Source: an uncultured Paracoccaceae bacterium
GTDB taxonomy: Bacteria; Pseudomonadota; Alphaproteobacteria; Rhodobacterales; Rhodobacteraceae
Direction: 5' to 3'
NCBI GenBank assembly: GCA_938092015.1
Contig: CALKOT010000011.1
Location: 62,001 to 126,000, forward strand
Length of the DNA: 64,000 nt
Shown: positions 16,964 through 26,362 of the stretch, piece by piece
Layout: every line of letters starts with the position of its first letter
Numbering within the stretch: position 1 is the stretch's first letter
Notes under the pieces: generated by a model
Seen by the model: only the letters and a program-made list of their open reading frames with translations
The model's database searches: none
What the model was told of the DNA's origin: nothing
Program-made: the position numbers and the translations under genes

Positions 16964-18160
16964 CTAACGATCTGTGGCCATCTCCATAAGCCCATCGAGA
17001 GCAAGCGCGCCTGCACCGCGGGCCCAAAGGCCATCCCCCCACCGATGGACCGTGATCGGTGTTTGTAGCCGGTCTACGGAAATGGCGTTCGCTTTTAGCG
17101 TTTTCTCGATTTCCGTTTCGAGAAGCTGGTGATTGCGGATGCGTTCGCCGGCCAGAACAATCAGTGCAGGATCAAAAAGATTGATGAGATTGGCGAGACC
17201 AAGGCCAAGCATTCGGCCTGCACGTCGATAGATCGACGCAGGTATTTCTATCCCCTCAAGCGCTTCAACCGCCAATTGATCAAGCAGCTCAGATGCGCCA
17301 AGTGCTGAAACATCATCGGTTAAGGCGGCGCCTGCCTCACGCAGCAGCGCGAAATCGGCGACATATGCTTCAAGGCAACCGCGTTGACCACACCTGCAAA
17401 GCGCCCCGTCGATTTGAACTTTCGTGTGACCGAACTCCGCACCTAGGCCTCTTCCGCCTCGAAAGATGCGTCCATCGATGACAACGCCAAGACCCACGCC
17501 GTGTTCAACCGTAACGACGAGGAAGTCGCTTTCCTCGCGCCCCAGACCGAACCAAAGTTCCGCCAGGGTCGCTAGGTTAGCGTCATTATCAACGAAGATA
17601 GGGCAGTTTAGCCGCTGCTGAAGAATGGCTCTGACGTTCATTGGGCCTTCGGCGAGAAGGGGGCTCCAGTGGCACATGCCTGTTTGGGTTTCGATAAATC
17701 CGGGCACACCCATTCCGAAGGCGTCAATTTGATCCTGCCGCAAGTTGGCGGCGGCGAGGGCGGTATCCAGCGCTTCGTCCACTTTGGCCTTGAGGGTATC
17801 GCCGCTGATCTTGCGCTCGCTGAAAGGGGCGACGCCTTCGGATATAATCTCGCCCTTGAAATCAAGGATTGCGGTCGTAATCGAGCCATCGTTCAGCTTC
17901 GCTCCCGCCACCCGCCGGGCATCAGCGTTCAGAGACAGCATCATTTGTGGGCGGCCCCGGCCCGGGCTGGTTGCCGCCCGCTTTTCGACGATCAATTCCT
18001 GTTCAAGCAGATCGCCAATCACCGCAGTCACGGTCGCCGGGCTGAGGTTTAGCGCCGCCGAAAGGTTCACGCGGGAGGTTTCGCGTCTGAGGCGCACCTC
18101 ACGCAGAACCCGCGCCATGTTTCTCGAACGCAGGCTGGCTGTATCCGCAACTGGCGTCAA
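16964..18160 (-). CDS. ROK family transcriptional regulator (XylR/NagC type)
   Basis: A 398-residue sugar-responsive repressor. A winged helix-turn-helix (about 1-75; VNLSAALNLSPATVTAVIGDLL) precedes a ROK kinase-like domain with DNDANLATLAELWFG, EHGVGLGVVIDG and the zinc-binding CRCGQRGCLEA. I chose TTG 18160, overlapping the SDR stop as TTGA, because TPVADTASLRSRNMARVL is the usual ROK-regulator N-terminus; ATG 18118 is the alternative. It forms an operon with the SDR and is divergent from the xylose-type ABC operon, which it very likely represses in the absence of pentose. Ligand specificity is inferred from context. Confidence 0.88.
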   Translation of the reverse strand: MTPVADTASLRSRNMARVLREVRLRRETSRVNLSAALNLSPATVTAVIGDLLEQELIVEKRAATSPGRGRPQMMLSLNADARRVAGAKLNDGSITTAILDFKGEIISEGVAPFSERKISGDTLKAKVDEALDTALAAANLRQDQIDAFGMGVPGFIETQTGMCHWSPLLAEGPMNVRAILQQRLNCPIFVDNDANLATLAELWFGLGREESDFLVVTVEHGVGLGVVIDGRIFRGGRGLGAEFGHTKVQIDGALCRCGQRGCLEAYVADFALLREAGAALTDDVSALGASELLDQLAVEALEGIEIPASIYRRAGRMLGLGLANLINLFDPALIVLAGERIRNHQLLETEIEKTLKANAISVDRLQTPITVHRWGDGLWARGAGALALDGLMEMATDR

Positions 18161-18915
18161 ATCATGCCACCATCGACAATGAAATCCTGCGCCGTACAGG
18201 CGGCGGAGGCGTCCGAGGCGAGGAAGAGAGCCATCTCCGCCACATCGCGCCCACTCAGCTCGCGTGCAAGGCATTGTTTCGCAACTACCGCGTCGATGGC
18301 GCTTTGATCTTTGTACCAAAGCTGGCGCTGCCGCTCTGTCAGGATCGCACCTGGCAGGACAGAATTTGCACGGATGCCGTACGGGCCAAGTTCGCGCGCC
18401 AGCGACCGGGTCAGCCCCCTGATAGCGGATTTACAGATTGAATAGGCGGAGAGGTTTTCGATCATCATTTCCGGCGCAACTGAGGCGAAATTGACAATCG
18501 CGCCACGCCGTCGCTTCTTCATCGCGACGGCGGCATGCCGAGCCGCGAAAAACTGATGGCGGAGGTTTACGTTAATCGAACGTTCCCACGCCGCTTCGTC
18601 AGTCTCCGAAATCGGGATGCGGGTGTCGTTGGCGGCGTTGTTGATCAACACATCAGTCGGAATGCGCGCCTCAGCTGCATCGAGCGCGGCGCAAAGCGCC
18701 TTCGTGTCCGTCACATCGCAATAGCTGAAAACCACGCCTGGCAAGGCATCAGCCAGCGCTTCACCGGCGCCTTGGTCGATATCCACGAAACTGACTTTGG
18801 CCCCTTGCTGGTGAAACGCTGTCACCAGATCCAGCCCAATGCCCGTTGCGCCGCCTGAGATGAAAACGCCACGATTCGTCAGATCTGCGTAAGAGGCGAG
18901 GTGGCGCAGCGTCAT
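18157..18915 (-). CDS. SDR sugar dehydrogenase (D-xylose 1-dehydrogenase-like)
   Basis: A 252-residue classical short-chain dehydrogenase that uses NAD(P). It has the cofactor motif SGGATGIG (about 20-27), NNAA, the catalytic Ser region, and YSICK (Tyr-X3-Lys). NNAANDTR, INVNLRHQFF and RQRQLWY look very like Caulobacter XylB, the first enzyme of oxidative xylose breakdown. The gene is the first of an operon with the ROK repressor and diverges from a XylF-type transporter and a lactonase, which completes sugar to lactone to acid. L-arabinose or D-galactose oxidation are alternatives. The genes for the later steps (dehydratase, aldehyde dehydrogenase) are not in the window. Confidence 0.85.
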   Translation of the reverse strand: MTLRHLASYADLTNRGVFISGGATGIGLDLVTAFHQQGAKVSFVDIDQGAGEALADALPGVVFSYCDVTDTKALCAALDAAEARIPTDVLINNAANDTRIPISETDEAAWERSINVNLRHQFFAARHAAVAMKKRRRGAIVNFASVAPEMMIENLSAYSICKSAIRGLTRSLARELGPYGIRANSVLPGAILTERQRQLWYKDQSAIDAVVAKQCLARELSGRDVAEMALFLASDASAACTAQDFIVDGGMI

Positions 18916-18943
18916 TCTAAATTACCCGCAAAGGTTGTGTATT

Positions 18944-18967
18944 TATTTTTATACTGAGTGAAAAATA
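18944..18967. promoter_or_regulatory. Inverted repeat upstream of the SDR-ROK operon
   Basis: TATTTTT (18944-18950) and AAAAATA (18961-18967) are perfect 7-base arms around a 10-base spacer, 29 bases before the SDR start codon. The place and AT-rich arms suit an operator for the ROK repressor or the SDR promoter; this is inference. Confidence 0.4.
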
Positions 18968-19056
18968 CAATCATCACATAGATTTCCCGGCAGTCTTGGC
19001 GGCAAATTCCGTATGAATTGCCGGATATCACCCTAATCTGGGCTATTGGCATCGTC

Positions 19057-19091
19057 AATTAATTTGACACACAAAATTAATTTGGCATGAT
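19057..19091 (+). promoter_or_regulatory. xylF promoter with 18-bp-spaced direct repeats
   Basis: TTGACA (19064-19069) and CATGAT (19086-19091), 16 bases apart, form a likely sigma-70 promoter for the transporter operon. AATTAATTTGACA (19057-19069) and AATTAATTTGGCA (19075-19087) are direct repeats, 12 of 13 identical, 18 bases apart, covering the -35 box and spacer. They are strong candidates for the ROK operator. Confidence 0.55.
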
Positions 19092-19165
19092 GTGGACAGC
19101 GGCAGGCCCTTTGGCTTGCGCCGCGCTTCGCTGGCAAGGTCGGCGATCACACTAAGGGAGGTTCC

Positions 19166-20203
19166 ATGTCCATCACAAAGATCATCGCCGCCGCAGCCGT
19201 TACGATTGGTGTCGCCACTGGCGCCTTTGCGGCAGGCCACGAAAAAACAGTAGTTGGCGTAAGCTGGTCGAATTTTCAGGAAGAACGCTGGAAAACTGAT
19301 GAAGCTGCGATCAAGGCCGCACTAGAAGCCGCTGGCGCAACTTATATCTCGGCTGACGCGCAGTCGTCGTCTTCCAAACAGCTTTCCGACATCGAAAGCT
19401 TGCTTGCGCAGGGCGCCAACGCGCTGATCATCCTCGCGCAGGACGCTCAGGCAATCGGCCCGGCAGTTCAGGCGGCATCTGACGAAGGTGTGCCGGTTGT
19501 CGGCTATGACCGATTGATTGAAGACGCCCGCGCCTTCTATTTGACCTTCGACAATGTCGAGGTTGGCCGCATGCAAGCCCGCGCCGTTCTCGCCGCCGCC
19601 CCGAAGGGCCGGTATGTGATGATCAAAGGTTCTCCCACCGACCCGAACGCGGATTTCCTCCGCGGTGGTCAGCAGGAGATAATTCAAGCCGCTGTTGATG
19701 CGGGCGACATCACCATCGTTGGTGAAGCCTACACCGACGGCTGGCTGCCCGCGAACGCGCAGCGCAATATGGAGCAGATCCTGACAGCGCAGGACAATGG
19801 CGTTGACGCGGTCGTCGCCTCAAATGACGGCACTGCAGGCGGCGTCGTCGCTGCGCTGACAGCGCAAGGTCTCGACGGCATTCCGGTATCGGGACAGGAC
19901 GGCGACCACGCCGCTTTGAACCGTGTCGCCAAGGGTACACAGACCGTTTCCGTCTGGAAAGACGCGCGTGAACTTGGCAAGGCCGCTGGACAGATCGCCG
20001 TTGCGCTGGCCAAAGGCGTTCCTGGCAATTCAGTCTATGGTTCGAATGAATGGACCAGCCCCGGCGGCACGACGATGAATGCGATCTTCCTCGCGCCGAA
20101 CCCGATCACCGCCGCCAATCTCGATGCGGTTGTCAATGCGGGCTGGATCGCCAAAGACAAGCTCTGCCAGGGCGTCTCTGGCGGCCCGACGCCCTGTAAC
20201 TAA
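19166..20203 (+). CDS. xylF: Xylose-type ABC transporter, substrate-binding protein
   Basis: Periplasmic sugar-binding protein of 345 residues (Peripla_BP_4 family). A signal peptide ends at about residue 23 (GVATGAFAAG). The mature part resembles XylF: EERWKTDEAAIKAALEAAGA, SQ/SDIESLLAQG-type loop, GYDRLIEDA, GSPTDPNA, ASNDGTAGGVV and SGQDGD, the usual pentose-binding residues. A GGGAGG ribosome site sits seven bases before ATG. It is the first gene of the operon, and a cluster of GC-rich hairpins follows its stop, as expected where binding protein must be made in excess over the membrane parts. D-xylose is the best guess for the ligand from the neighbouring dehydrogenase and lactonase. Confidence 0.9.
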   Translation: MSITKIIAAAAVTIGVATGAFAAGHEKTVVGVSWSNFQEERWKTDEAAIKAALEAAGATYISADAQSSSSKQLSDIESLLAQGANALIILAQDAQAIGPAVQAASDEGVPVVGYDRLIEDARAFYLTFDNVEVGRMQARAVLAAAPKGRYVMIKGSPTDPNADFLRGGQQEIIQAAVDAGDITIVGEAYTDGWLPANAQRNMEQILTAQDNGVDAVVASNDGTAGGVVAALTAQGLDGIPVSGQDGDHAALNRVAKGTQTVSVWKDARELGKAAGQIAVALAKGVPGNSVYGSNEWTSPGGTTMNAIFLAPNPITAANLDAVVNAGWIAKDKLCQGVSGGPTPCN

Positions 20204-20215
20204 GGGCCTATCTGT

Positions 20216-20285
20216 CCCGGGCCCGGCCCGGGACCTTCCTCTCGTGGCGCTGGCGTAGCGAGAGGTCCCGGATCAAGTCCGGGGC
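20216..20285 (+). repeat. Three-hairpin GC-rich intergenic element
   Basis: Three stems follow each other between xylF and xylH: GTCCCGGG / CCCGGGAC (20216-20236), CCTCTCG / CGAGAGG (20240-20267) and CCCGGA / TCCGGG (20269-20285). No T run follows. The last stem (CCCGGATCAAGTCCGGGG) is of a kind I recall as a repeated intergenic palindrome in alphaproteobacteria. Likely roles are protecting the xylF 3' end or lowering read-through into xylH. Confidence 0.7.
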
Positions 20286-20317
20286 GGTTGATCTCCCATT
20301 TCTTAAGCGAGGCTGAC

Positions 20318-21616
20318 ATGACCGACGCCGCCGACACGGGCGCCGCCGCGCCCAAGCGAAGATCACTGATCGATACGCTGGAGCTGGACACCCGCCTTCT
20401 GGGTATGATCGGCGCTTTCATCATCCTCTGCGTCACCTTCGATCTTGTGACGGATGGGCGGTTCCTCACGCCGCGCAATATCTTCAACCTTACAATCCAG
20501 ACCGTCAGCGTCGCGATCATGGCGACGGGCATGGTCTTTGTGATTGTCTGCCGCCACATCGACCTCAGCGTCGGCGCGCTTCTGGCGACATGCTCTGCCT
20601 CGATGGCGATGATCCAGACTTCGATCTTGCCGCAGTATTTCGGGATGGAACTGGGTGGCCCGATGATTTGGGTCATCGCCGCGGCATCTGGCATCGTCGT
20701 CGGTGGACTGATCGGCGCGTTGCAAGGTTGGCTGGTCGGCTATTTGACCATCCCAGCCTTTATCGTCACGCTCGGCGGCTTGCTGATCTGGCGAAATGTC
20801 GGCTGGTACATGACTGACGGACAGACCATCGGCCCGCTCGACCCGACCTTTATGATGTTTGGCGGCACCAATGGCACGCTTGGCGCTGGCGCCTCGTGGG
20901 CGATTGGCGCGCTTGCCGCCGCCTTTTGCGTCTATGCGATCTGGCAGGGACGGCGGCGCAAGCAAAAGCATGGCTTTACCGTTAAGCCGCTATGGGCCGA
21001 ATTCGCACTTGGCCTGATCGCGGTTGGCGCGATCATGGGCTTTGTCGCCATCCTCAACAGTTATGAAGTGCCGACACGCCGTCTTGCGCGGATGTTTGCG
21101 GCGCGCGGCGAAGAGATGCCCGAAGGATATACAGAGGCGTATGGCCTGCCGATATCTGTCCTCCTTCTCATCATCGTGGCCATCGTGATGACGATCATCG
21201 CGCAGCGCACCCGCCTTGGGCGCTATATATTCGCAACAGGCGGCAACCCGGATGCGGCAGACCTTTCCGGCGTTAACACGCGGCTTCTGACGGTGAAGAT
21301 TTTCGCCCTCGTCGGTGTGCTCTGCGCGATTTCGGCGGTTGTCGCCTCAGCGCGCCTGATCAACCATTCGAACGATATTGGCACACTGGATGAGCTGCGC
21401 GTCATCGCCGCCGCAGTGATCGGCGGCACCGCGCTATCAGGTGGAATCGGCACGATCTATGGCGCGATCCTCGGTGCGCTGGTCATGCAGTCGCTACAAT
21501 CGGGCATGGCCATGGTTGGTGTCGATGCGCCGCTGCAGAACATCGTTGTCGGCCTTGTGCTGGTCGTCGCGGTGCTGATCGACATTATCTACCGCCGCCG
21601 GACAGGAGACGCATGA
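20318..21616 (+). CDS. xylH: Xylose-type ABC transporter, permease
   Basis: Inner-membrane permease of 432 residues (BPD_transp_2 family, as RbsC/XylH). About ten or more hydrophobic segments are visible, among them [15 protein letters not shown] and [20 protein letters not shown], with the family motif [11 protein letters not shown] and, near the end, [18 protein letters not shown] non-membrane loop at about 220-275 separates the two halves. ATG 20318 has a GAGG site; the in-frame ATG 20288 lies inside the hairpin-rich leader and is unlikely. The stop overlaps the start of the ATPase gene in ATGA. Confidence 0.9.
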   Translation: MTDAADTGAAAPKRRSLIDTLELDTRLLGMIGAFIILCVTFDLVTDGRFLTPRNIFNLTIQTVSVAIMATGMVFVIVCRHIDLSVGALLATCSASMAMIQTSILPQYFGMELGGPMIWVIAAASGIVVGGLIGALQGWLVGYLTIPAFIVTLGGLLIWRNVGWYMTDGQTIGPLDPTFMMFGGTNGTLGAGASWAIGALAAAFCVYAIWQGRRRKQKHGFTVKPLWAEFALGLIAVGAIMGFVAILNSYEVPTRRLARMFAARGEEMPEGYTEAYGLPISVLLLIIVAIVMTIIAQRTRLGRYIFATGGNPDAADLSGVNTRLLTVKIFALVGVLCAISAVVASARLINHSNDIGTLDELRVIAAAVIGGTALSGGIGTIYGAILGALVMQSLQSGMAMVGVDAPLQNIVVGLVLVVAVLIDIIYRRRTGDA

Positions 21617-22359
21617 TGACCCCGCTTGTAGAAATGCTCGACATATCCATCGCATTTGGCGGCGTGAAGGCCGTCGACAATGTCTCCGTCGATCTCCATG
21701 CGGGAGAGGTTGTTGGACTTCTCGGCCATAATGGCGCCGGGAAATCGACGCTGATCAAGATCCTCTCCGGCGCTTATCCCAAAGACAGCGGGGAGATCCG
21801 GATCAACGGCGAGGCGGTTGAGATCCACAATCCCCGCGACGCCCGCGCGCTGAACATCGAGACGATCTATCAGACGCTGGCGCTGGCTGATAATCTCGAC
21901 GCCGCTTCGAACCTCTTTCTGGGGCGAGAGCTGACCACCGCTTTCGGCTTTGTCGATGATGACGCGATGGAGGCCGAAACGCGAAAGATCATGGGTCGTC
22001 TCAACCCCAACTTCCAAAAGTTCAAAGACCCGGTGAAAGCGCTTTCCGGTGGTCAGCGCCAGTCCGTCGCCATCGCCCGGGCGGTCTATTTCAACGCCAA
22101 GATCCTGATCATGGATGAGCCAACCGCCGCCCTCGGTCCCCAAGAGACCAAGATGGTTGCTGAGCTGATCGGGGAACTGAAAAAGCAGGGCATCGGCATC
22201 TTCCTGATCAGCCACGACATCCACGATGTGATGGACCTCTGTGATCGTGTTTCCGTCATGAAAAATGGTCAATTGGTGGGAACGGAAAAGGTTGAAGACG
22301 TCACTGACGACGAAATTCTGGCCATGATCATCCTCGGCAAAAGGCCGGAACGCACATGA
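21613..22359 (+). CDS. xylG: Xylose-type ABC transporter, ATP-binding protein
   Basis: A 248-residue cytoplasmic ATPase. It has Walker [10 protein letters not shown] (about 38-46), Q-loop YQTLAL, signature [14 protein letters not shown], Walker [13 protein letters not shown] and the His of LISHDIHDV. It carries one nucleotide-binding domain, like FrcA-type proteins, rather than the duplicated 500-residue form of E. coli XylG, so a homodimer is expected. It is coupled to both neighbours by ATGA overlaps. The symbol follows operon position, not proven specificity. Confidence 0.88.
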   Translation: MMTPLVEMLDISIAFGGVKAVDNVSVDLHAGEVVGLLGHNGAGKSTLIKILSGAYPKDSGEIRINGEAVEIHNPRDARALNIETIYQTLALADNLDAASNLFLGRELTTAFGFVDDDAMEAETRKIMGRLNPNFQKFKDPVKALSGGQRQSVAIARAVYFNAKILIMDEPTAALGPQETKMVAELIGELKKQGIGIFLISHDIHDVMDLCDRVSVMKNGQLVGTEKVEDVTDDEILAMIILGKRPERT

Positions 22360-23252
22360 GCGGGGCGGCTATGCAGGCGGACCTCCTTGTCGATTGCGCG
22401 AATCTTCTGGGTGAGGGCGTGCAGTGGAACGAGGATCACCAGCGCGTCTGGTGGACGGATATTCACGGGCGCGCGCTGTGGTCCTGCGATGCGGATGGCG
22501 GCGATGTAGCGAAAATCGAAACCGCTGAACGGCTGGGCAGTTTCGCGTTTGACCCGGACAACAACCTGCTCGCCGCTTTTGAAAGTGGCCTCTTCCGCTG
22601 GGATCTGGACCGCGACCGACTGGAACGGCTCACCGATTTTGAACCCAAACATCCGACCAGCCGCTACAATGACGGCCGCTGTGATCGGCAGGGCCGGTTC
22701 ATCGTCGGCGGCATCGATGAGAAGGACGTGCGACACCAGACCTCTACCCTCACCCGGTACGATGGTGCGGTGGAAACCCTGCGCGAAGGCATCGGCTGCA
22801 CAAATTCCCTCTGTCTTTCACCCGATGGCCGCTGGATGTATTTCACCGACACACCGACGCTCAAAATCCTCCGTTTCCCATATGATCCGGCGACCGGCGC
22901 GCTTGGCCCGGAGGAGGTTTTCTTCAGCGTGGACGCCGGCGAAGGTTTCCCGGACGGGTCCTGCGTGGATGCCAAAGGCGCGCTCTGGAACGCCCGTTTC
23001 CATGGGCGGCGCGTGCAGCAGATCCATGCCGATGGAACAGAGGGGCTGCGTATCGATGTGGACGCGCCGCAGGTGACCTGCGCCTGTTTCGGTGGGGCGA
23101 AGCTTGACCGTGTGTTCATCACGACCGCCCGCGAAAACATGACCGAAAACGCAATCGCGCGTGCACCGCTATCGGGCGGGCTTTTCGTCGCCGAGCCGGG
23201 GGTGACAGGCTTGCCGGAAACCCGCTATGCGACGCGGCTTTTCACCCGCTAA
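22356..23252 (+). CDS. SMP-30 family sugar lactonase (xylonolactonase-like)
   Basis: A 298-residue six-bladed beta-propeller hydrolase that opens aldonolactones with a bound divalent metal. The N-terminus [22 protein letters not shown], in part, holds the metal-binding Glu. [15 protein letters not shown] and [18 protein letters not shown] carry the Asn and Asp ligands. [18 protein letters not shown] follows. With the XylB-like dehydrogenase across the divergent promoter it would hydrolyse D-xylono- (or L-arabino-) lactone. It is coupled to the ATPase by ATGA and is followed one base later by the UnbV gene. Confidence 0.88.
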   Translation: MSGAAMQADLLVDCANLLGEGVQWNEDHQRVWWTDIHGRALWSCDADGGDVAKIETAERLGSFAFDPDNNLLAAFESGLFRWDLDRDRLERLTDFEPKHPTSRYNDGRCDRQGRFIVGGIDEKDVRHQTSTLTRYDGAVETLREGIGCTNSLCLSPDGRWMYFTDTPTLKILRFPYDPATGALGPEEVFFSVDAGEGFPDGSCVDAKGALWNARFHGRRVQQIHADGTEGLRIDVDAPQVTCACFGGAKLDRVFITTARENMTENAIARAPLSGGLFVAEPGVTGLPETRYATRLFTR

Positions 23253-23253
23253 G

Positions 23254-24768
23254 ATGCGGCTGGCGGCGCTCTTCCTGCTGATCGCCGCGACGGAGCTGTC
23301 CGCCGCGCCGCTCTTTGTGGAACGCGCCAAATCGCTAAATATCGACCACCGCTACACCGGCGGCTGGACGCATTTTGTTGGCGGCGGGGTCGCAGTTTTT
23401 GACTGTGACGGCGACAATCTGCCTGAGGTTTTCGCAGCGGGCGGCGCGGCGCCGTCCCTTTTCCTACGCAATCGTTCAACCCCTGAGTTGGTTCGCTATG
23501 AGGTTGAAACCCACGCTGCACTGAACCTGAAGGCGGTCACCGGCGCTTATCCAATCGACATCGATTCAGATGGCTGGACGGACCTTGTTATCCTGCGCGT
23601 CGGGCCAAATGCGATCCTGAAGGGCGGGCCCGACTGCGCTTTCGCCCCGTTTGAAGGGCTGCATTTTGATGGCGGCGACGGCTGGACCGTCTCCTTTTCC
23701 GCCACATGGGAGGCGGACCAACGACTACCGACCCTAGCGTTTGGCAATTACGTGGATCGGGATGATCCGAATGGGCCATTCGAGGCTTGCGACGACAATG
23801 ACCTTTTCCGCCCCACTGGTGGCGCCTATCTGCCAGCCGAAAAGCTTGCGCCAGGGTTCTGCGCACTTTCCCTGCTCTTCACCGACTGGAACCGCGTGGG
23901 GCGCGCCGATCTTCGTGTCTCGAATGACCGCCATTACTACGTTCGCGGCGGGGCGGAGCAGATGTGGGCGATGGAAGCGACGCCCCGACTATACAGCGAA
24001 GCGGACGGATGGCGGCGCCTGCCGATCTGGGGCATGGGCATCGCCACCCGTGATGTGAACCGCGACGGCGCGCCCGATGTCTATCTGACCAGTATGGGTG
24101 ATCAGAAACTTCAATATCGCATTACTGGAGACGGGCCGTCTTATGAAGACGCTCTCTTCGCCGTCGGCGCCGCCGCCCATCGCCCCTACTTCGGCGACGA
24201 TGGGCGCCCATCCACCGGCTGGCACGCCGAGTTCGGCGATGTGGACAATGACGGGCGTGATGATCTTTTTGTCGCTAAAGGCAATGTCGAACAAATGCCG
24301 TCAAATGCGATGGAAGACCCAAACAACCTCCTTATGCAAACAGAGGACGGACGGTTTGAAGAATGGGGCAAGGTAGCGAAAATCGCTTCCACAGCGCGCA
24401 GCCGTGGCGCAGCGCTTACGGATCTCAACCTTGATGGTGCGCTCGACTTAATCGTCGTCAACCGCTATGCGCCACTAGAAATCCATCAAAACATCTCCGC
24501 CAATAGTGGAGGGTGGCTCCTCATCGATCTTCAACAGCCGGGCAAAAATCGTAATGCTGTTGGCGCCTGGATCGAAGTGCGGGCGAATGGTGTCGTACAG
24601 GCGCGTGAAGTCACCATCGGCGGCGGTCATGCAAGCGGTTGGCTTGGCCCACACCATTTTGGGCTTGGGCGCGCGAAGAAAGTCAGCATGCGGGTGATCT
24701 GGCCCGATGGTGAGACGTCAGAATGGCGCGATATCGAACCCCGGTCTCATATAACGCTGGCACGTTGA
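23254..24768 (+). CDS. Secreted FG-GAP/VCBS and ASPIC-UnbV (CRTAC1-like) protein
   Basis: A 504-residue exported protein. The first 19 or so residues are a signal peptide (MRLAALFLLIAATELSAAP). At least five calcium-binding VCBS/FG-GAP loops of the DxDxDGxxD kind follow: FDCDGDNLPEV, DIDSDGWTDL, DVNRDGAPDV, DVDNDGRDDL and DLNLDGALDL, giving an integrin-like beta-propeller. The last 90 residues are an ASPIC/UnbV domain (GAWIEVRANG, GGGHASGW, VIWPDGETSEW). The start is one base after the lactonase stop, so it is probably part of the sugar operon. Its end is three bases from the end of a dihaem peroxidase gene. Function is unknown. ATG 23227, inside the lactonase gene, is less likely. Confidence 0.85.
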   Translation: MRLAALFLLIAATELSAAPLFVERAKSLNIDHRYTGGWTHFVGGGVAVFDCDGDNLPEVFAAGGAAPSLFLRNRSTPELVRYEVETHAALNLKAVTGAYPIDIDSDGWTDLVILRVGPNAILKGGPDCAFAPFEGLHFDGGDGWTVSFSATWEADQRLPTLAFGNYVDRDDPNGPFEACDDNDLFRPTGGAYLPAEKLAPGFCALSLLFTDWNRVGRADLRVSNDRHYYVRGGAEQMWAMEATPRLYSEADGWRRLPIWGMGIATRDVNRDGAPDVYLTSMGDQKLQYRITGDGPSYEDALFAVGAAAHRPYFGDDGRPSTGWHAEFGDVDNDGRDDLFVAKGNVEQMPSNAMEDPNNLLMQTEDGRFEEWGKVAKIASTARSRGAALTDLNLDGALDLIVVNRYAPLEIHQNISANSGGWLLIDLQQPGKNRNAVGAWIEVRANGVVQAREVTIGGGHASGWLGPHHFGLGRAKKVSMRVIWPDGETSEWRDIEPRSHITLAR

Positions 24769-24771
24769 CGA

Positions 24772-26085
24772 TCAGGGAACTTGTAGGCCGCTTGGTACGT
24801 TATCTGGCCGACCCAATCGCCCTTTAGCGCCGCTAGCATCAGTAAGCGCATGCAGAAATGTGATCAGCGACGCGACCTCCTCATCTGACAGGTGAATTGG
24901 CATAAGTTCATTCGCCGCTGCGATCCGATCCATTTCCTCTGGATCGTTCAGAATCCGAAAATCATCAGCGGTGCTCAAGGGGGCCAGTCGCACAACGCCC
25001 GGATCATAGGCGCGAAGAGATGCGACTGGATCGAGATGATGACGCACAACGTCTTCCAGATCTGCGTATGCGCCAACATGCCCATAGGGGGCTGTTAGCG
25101 CGACATTGCGAAGACTAGGCGTGCGAAAGCGATAAGCGTCATCCGCGTCGCCGGTCACGCGCTGGCGCCCTGTATCACGGGCATGGCTTTCATACCGTTC
25201 TGCTTTTCCGGGGCCAATCTGCGGCATCGCGATGGCATGAAATCCATGATCGGTTTGGAACCGGCCTGAATGACAGGCTGAACATTTTGCTTTCCCGTAG
25301 AACAGCTGCGCACCGGTTATTGCGTGGGCGGACAGCGGTTTTTGTTGGCAAATGTATCGATCAAATGGGCTGTCATCGGCTTGCCATTCGGTTGCGATAA
25401 AGGCGCCGAGCGCTTTGGCGATCTGAGTGATGTTCTGCTCACTCGACAACTGGGCAAAACGCTCAGCATATTCCGGAACAGCGAAAACCCGGGCTGCAAT
25501 CACCGCCCAGGCAGCTTCAACCTCGCCACGCCGGACAGCCTTGCTGATAGCATTTTCACTATAGTGACCCGCCATTTCATCCGGCGATAGCAGTGGCAAC
25601 AACGCCTGTGCGGCCAGCATTGGTAGATCATGGGCGATAGTGCCCGGCGCGAAGGGCGTGCGCCTTGCTTCACGTCCCTCCTCCAATCGGCCATCATGAA
25701 ACATTACGGTGAATTCTGCTGCGCCGAGATTGAAAAGCGCCGGTGCGTTGCGCGGAATCCGTTGCTCCGGCAGGTTGGATGGATCGAAAGTCTGTTCAGG
25801 TCCAATGCCTTTGCCGCCATCCCCCAATCCAAGCGCCACGCCATCCGCTGTCGCGAAATCAGGATGATGGCACGTCGCGCATGCAACACTTTGGTTGCCG
25901 CTGAGAATGGGATCGAAGAACAGCAGATGACCTACATCGACCAGCCGTTCTTCAAACTTTGAAAAGTTGGGGGCTGTGCAATAATGGCTGAGATCGGTCT
26001 GCGCACTGACACCACTGGCAGCTAGGCAGACAGTAAAGAGTGCGGCGAGAATGCCCGCACCTTTTTGGGTTTTCGGCGTGTTCAT
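24772..26085 (-). CDS. Dihaem cytochrome c peroxidase / MauG-like protein
   Basis: A periplasmic protein of 437 residues. A signal peptide ends near residue 28 (GVSAQ). Two CXXCH haem sites are visible: CATCH (about 69-73) and CSACH (about 270-274). The C-terminal region has FRTPSLRNVALTAPYGHVGAYADLEDVVRHH, in part, the usual CCP/MauG segment. Family members reduce hydrogen peroxide or carry out oxidative maturation of partner proteins, as MauG does. It ends three bases from the UnbV protein gene, so the partner may be that protein; this is a guess from position. No cytochrome or quinol donor gene is adjacent. Confidence 0.9.
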   Translation of the reverse strand: MNTPKTQKGAGILAALFTVCLAASGVSAQTDLSHYCTAPNFSKFEERLVDVGHLLFFDPILSGNQSVACATCHHPDFATADGVALGLGDGGKGIGPEQTFDPSNLPEQRIPRNAPALFNLGAAEFTVMFHDGRLEEGREARRTPFAPGTIAHDLPMLAAQALLPLLSPDEMAGHYSENAISKAVRRGEVEAAWAVIAARVFAVPEYAERFAQLSSEQNITQIAKALGAFIATEWQADDSPFDRYICQQKPLSAHAITGAQLFYGKAKCSACHSGRFQTDHGFHAIAMPQIGPGKAERYESHARDTGRQRVTGDADDAYRFRTPSLRNVALTAPYGHVGAYADLEDVVRHHLDPVASLRAYDPGVVRLAPLSTADDFRILNDPEEMDRIAAANELMPIHLSDEEVASLITFLHALTDASGAKGRLGRPDNVPSGLQVP

Positions 26086-26268
26086 GGGTGGCTTTTCGCT
26101 AAGTTAACGGCCCGGAGAGTCCGAATTTAGGTCAATCTACACCCTACCACAAGCATGCTGAAACGGCTGCAAAAAGAGGCGTAGTGAGCAACTATGAAAT
26201 GATTGGTCGATGCTACGCTTTGGCCGGTCATGATCGCAAAGCTTTCGCGATTAGCCTAGGATCGTTTT

Positions 26269-26287
26269 GGGCGCTTTCCAAGCGCCC
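26269..26287. other. Perfect 8-bp hairpin downstream of aldo/keto reductase
   Basis: GGGCGCTT and AAGCGCCC are perfect arms around TCC. It lies about 75 bases past the stop of the minus-strand reductase gene. Neither strand shows a clear T run after the stem, so it is not a textbook terminator, but it may stabilise the mRNA end. Confidence 0.5.
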
Positions 26288-26362
26288 TAAGACGCAGAGC
26301 GCTTGTCACTATTACATCTCGCATACCCAACTGGCTTAGCCTGGGTGATCGTCTACTAATCC

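Noticed and set aside
26199-26334. 44-codon plus-strand frame in the gap after the MauG-like gene
   Set aside because: No ribosome site and no recognisable sequence; it contains the hairpin at 26269.
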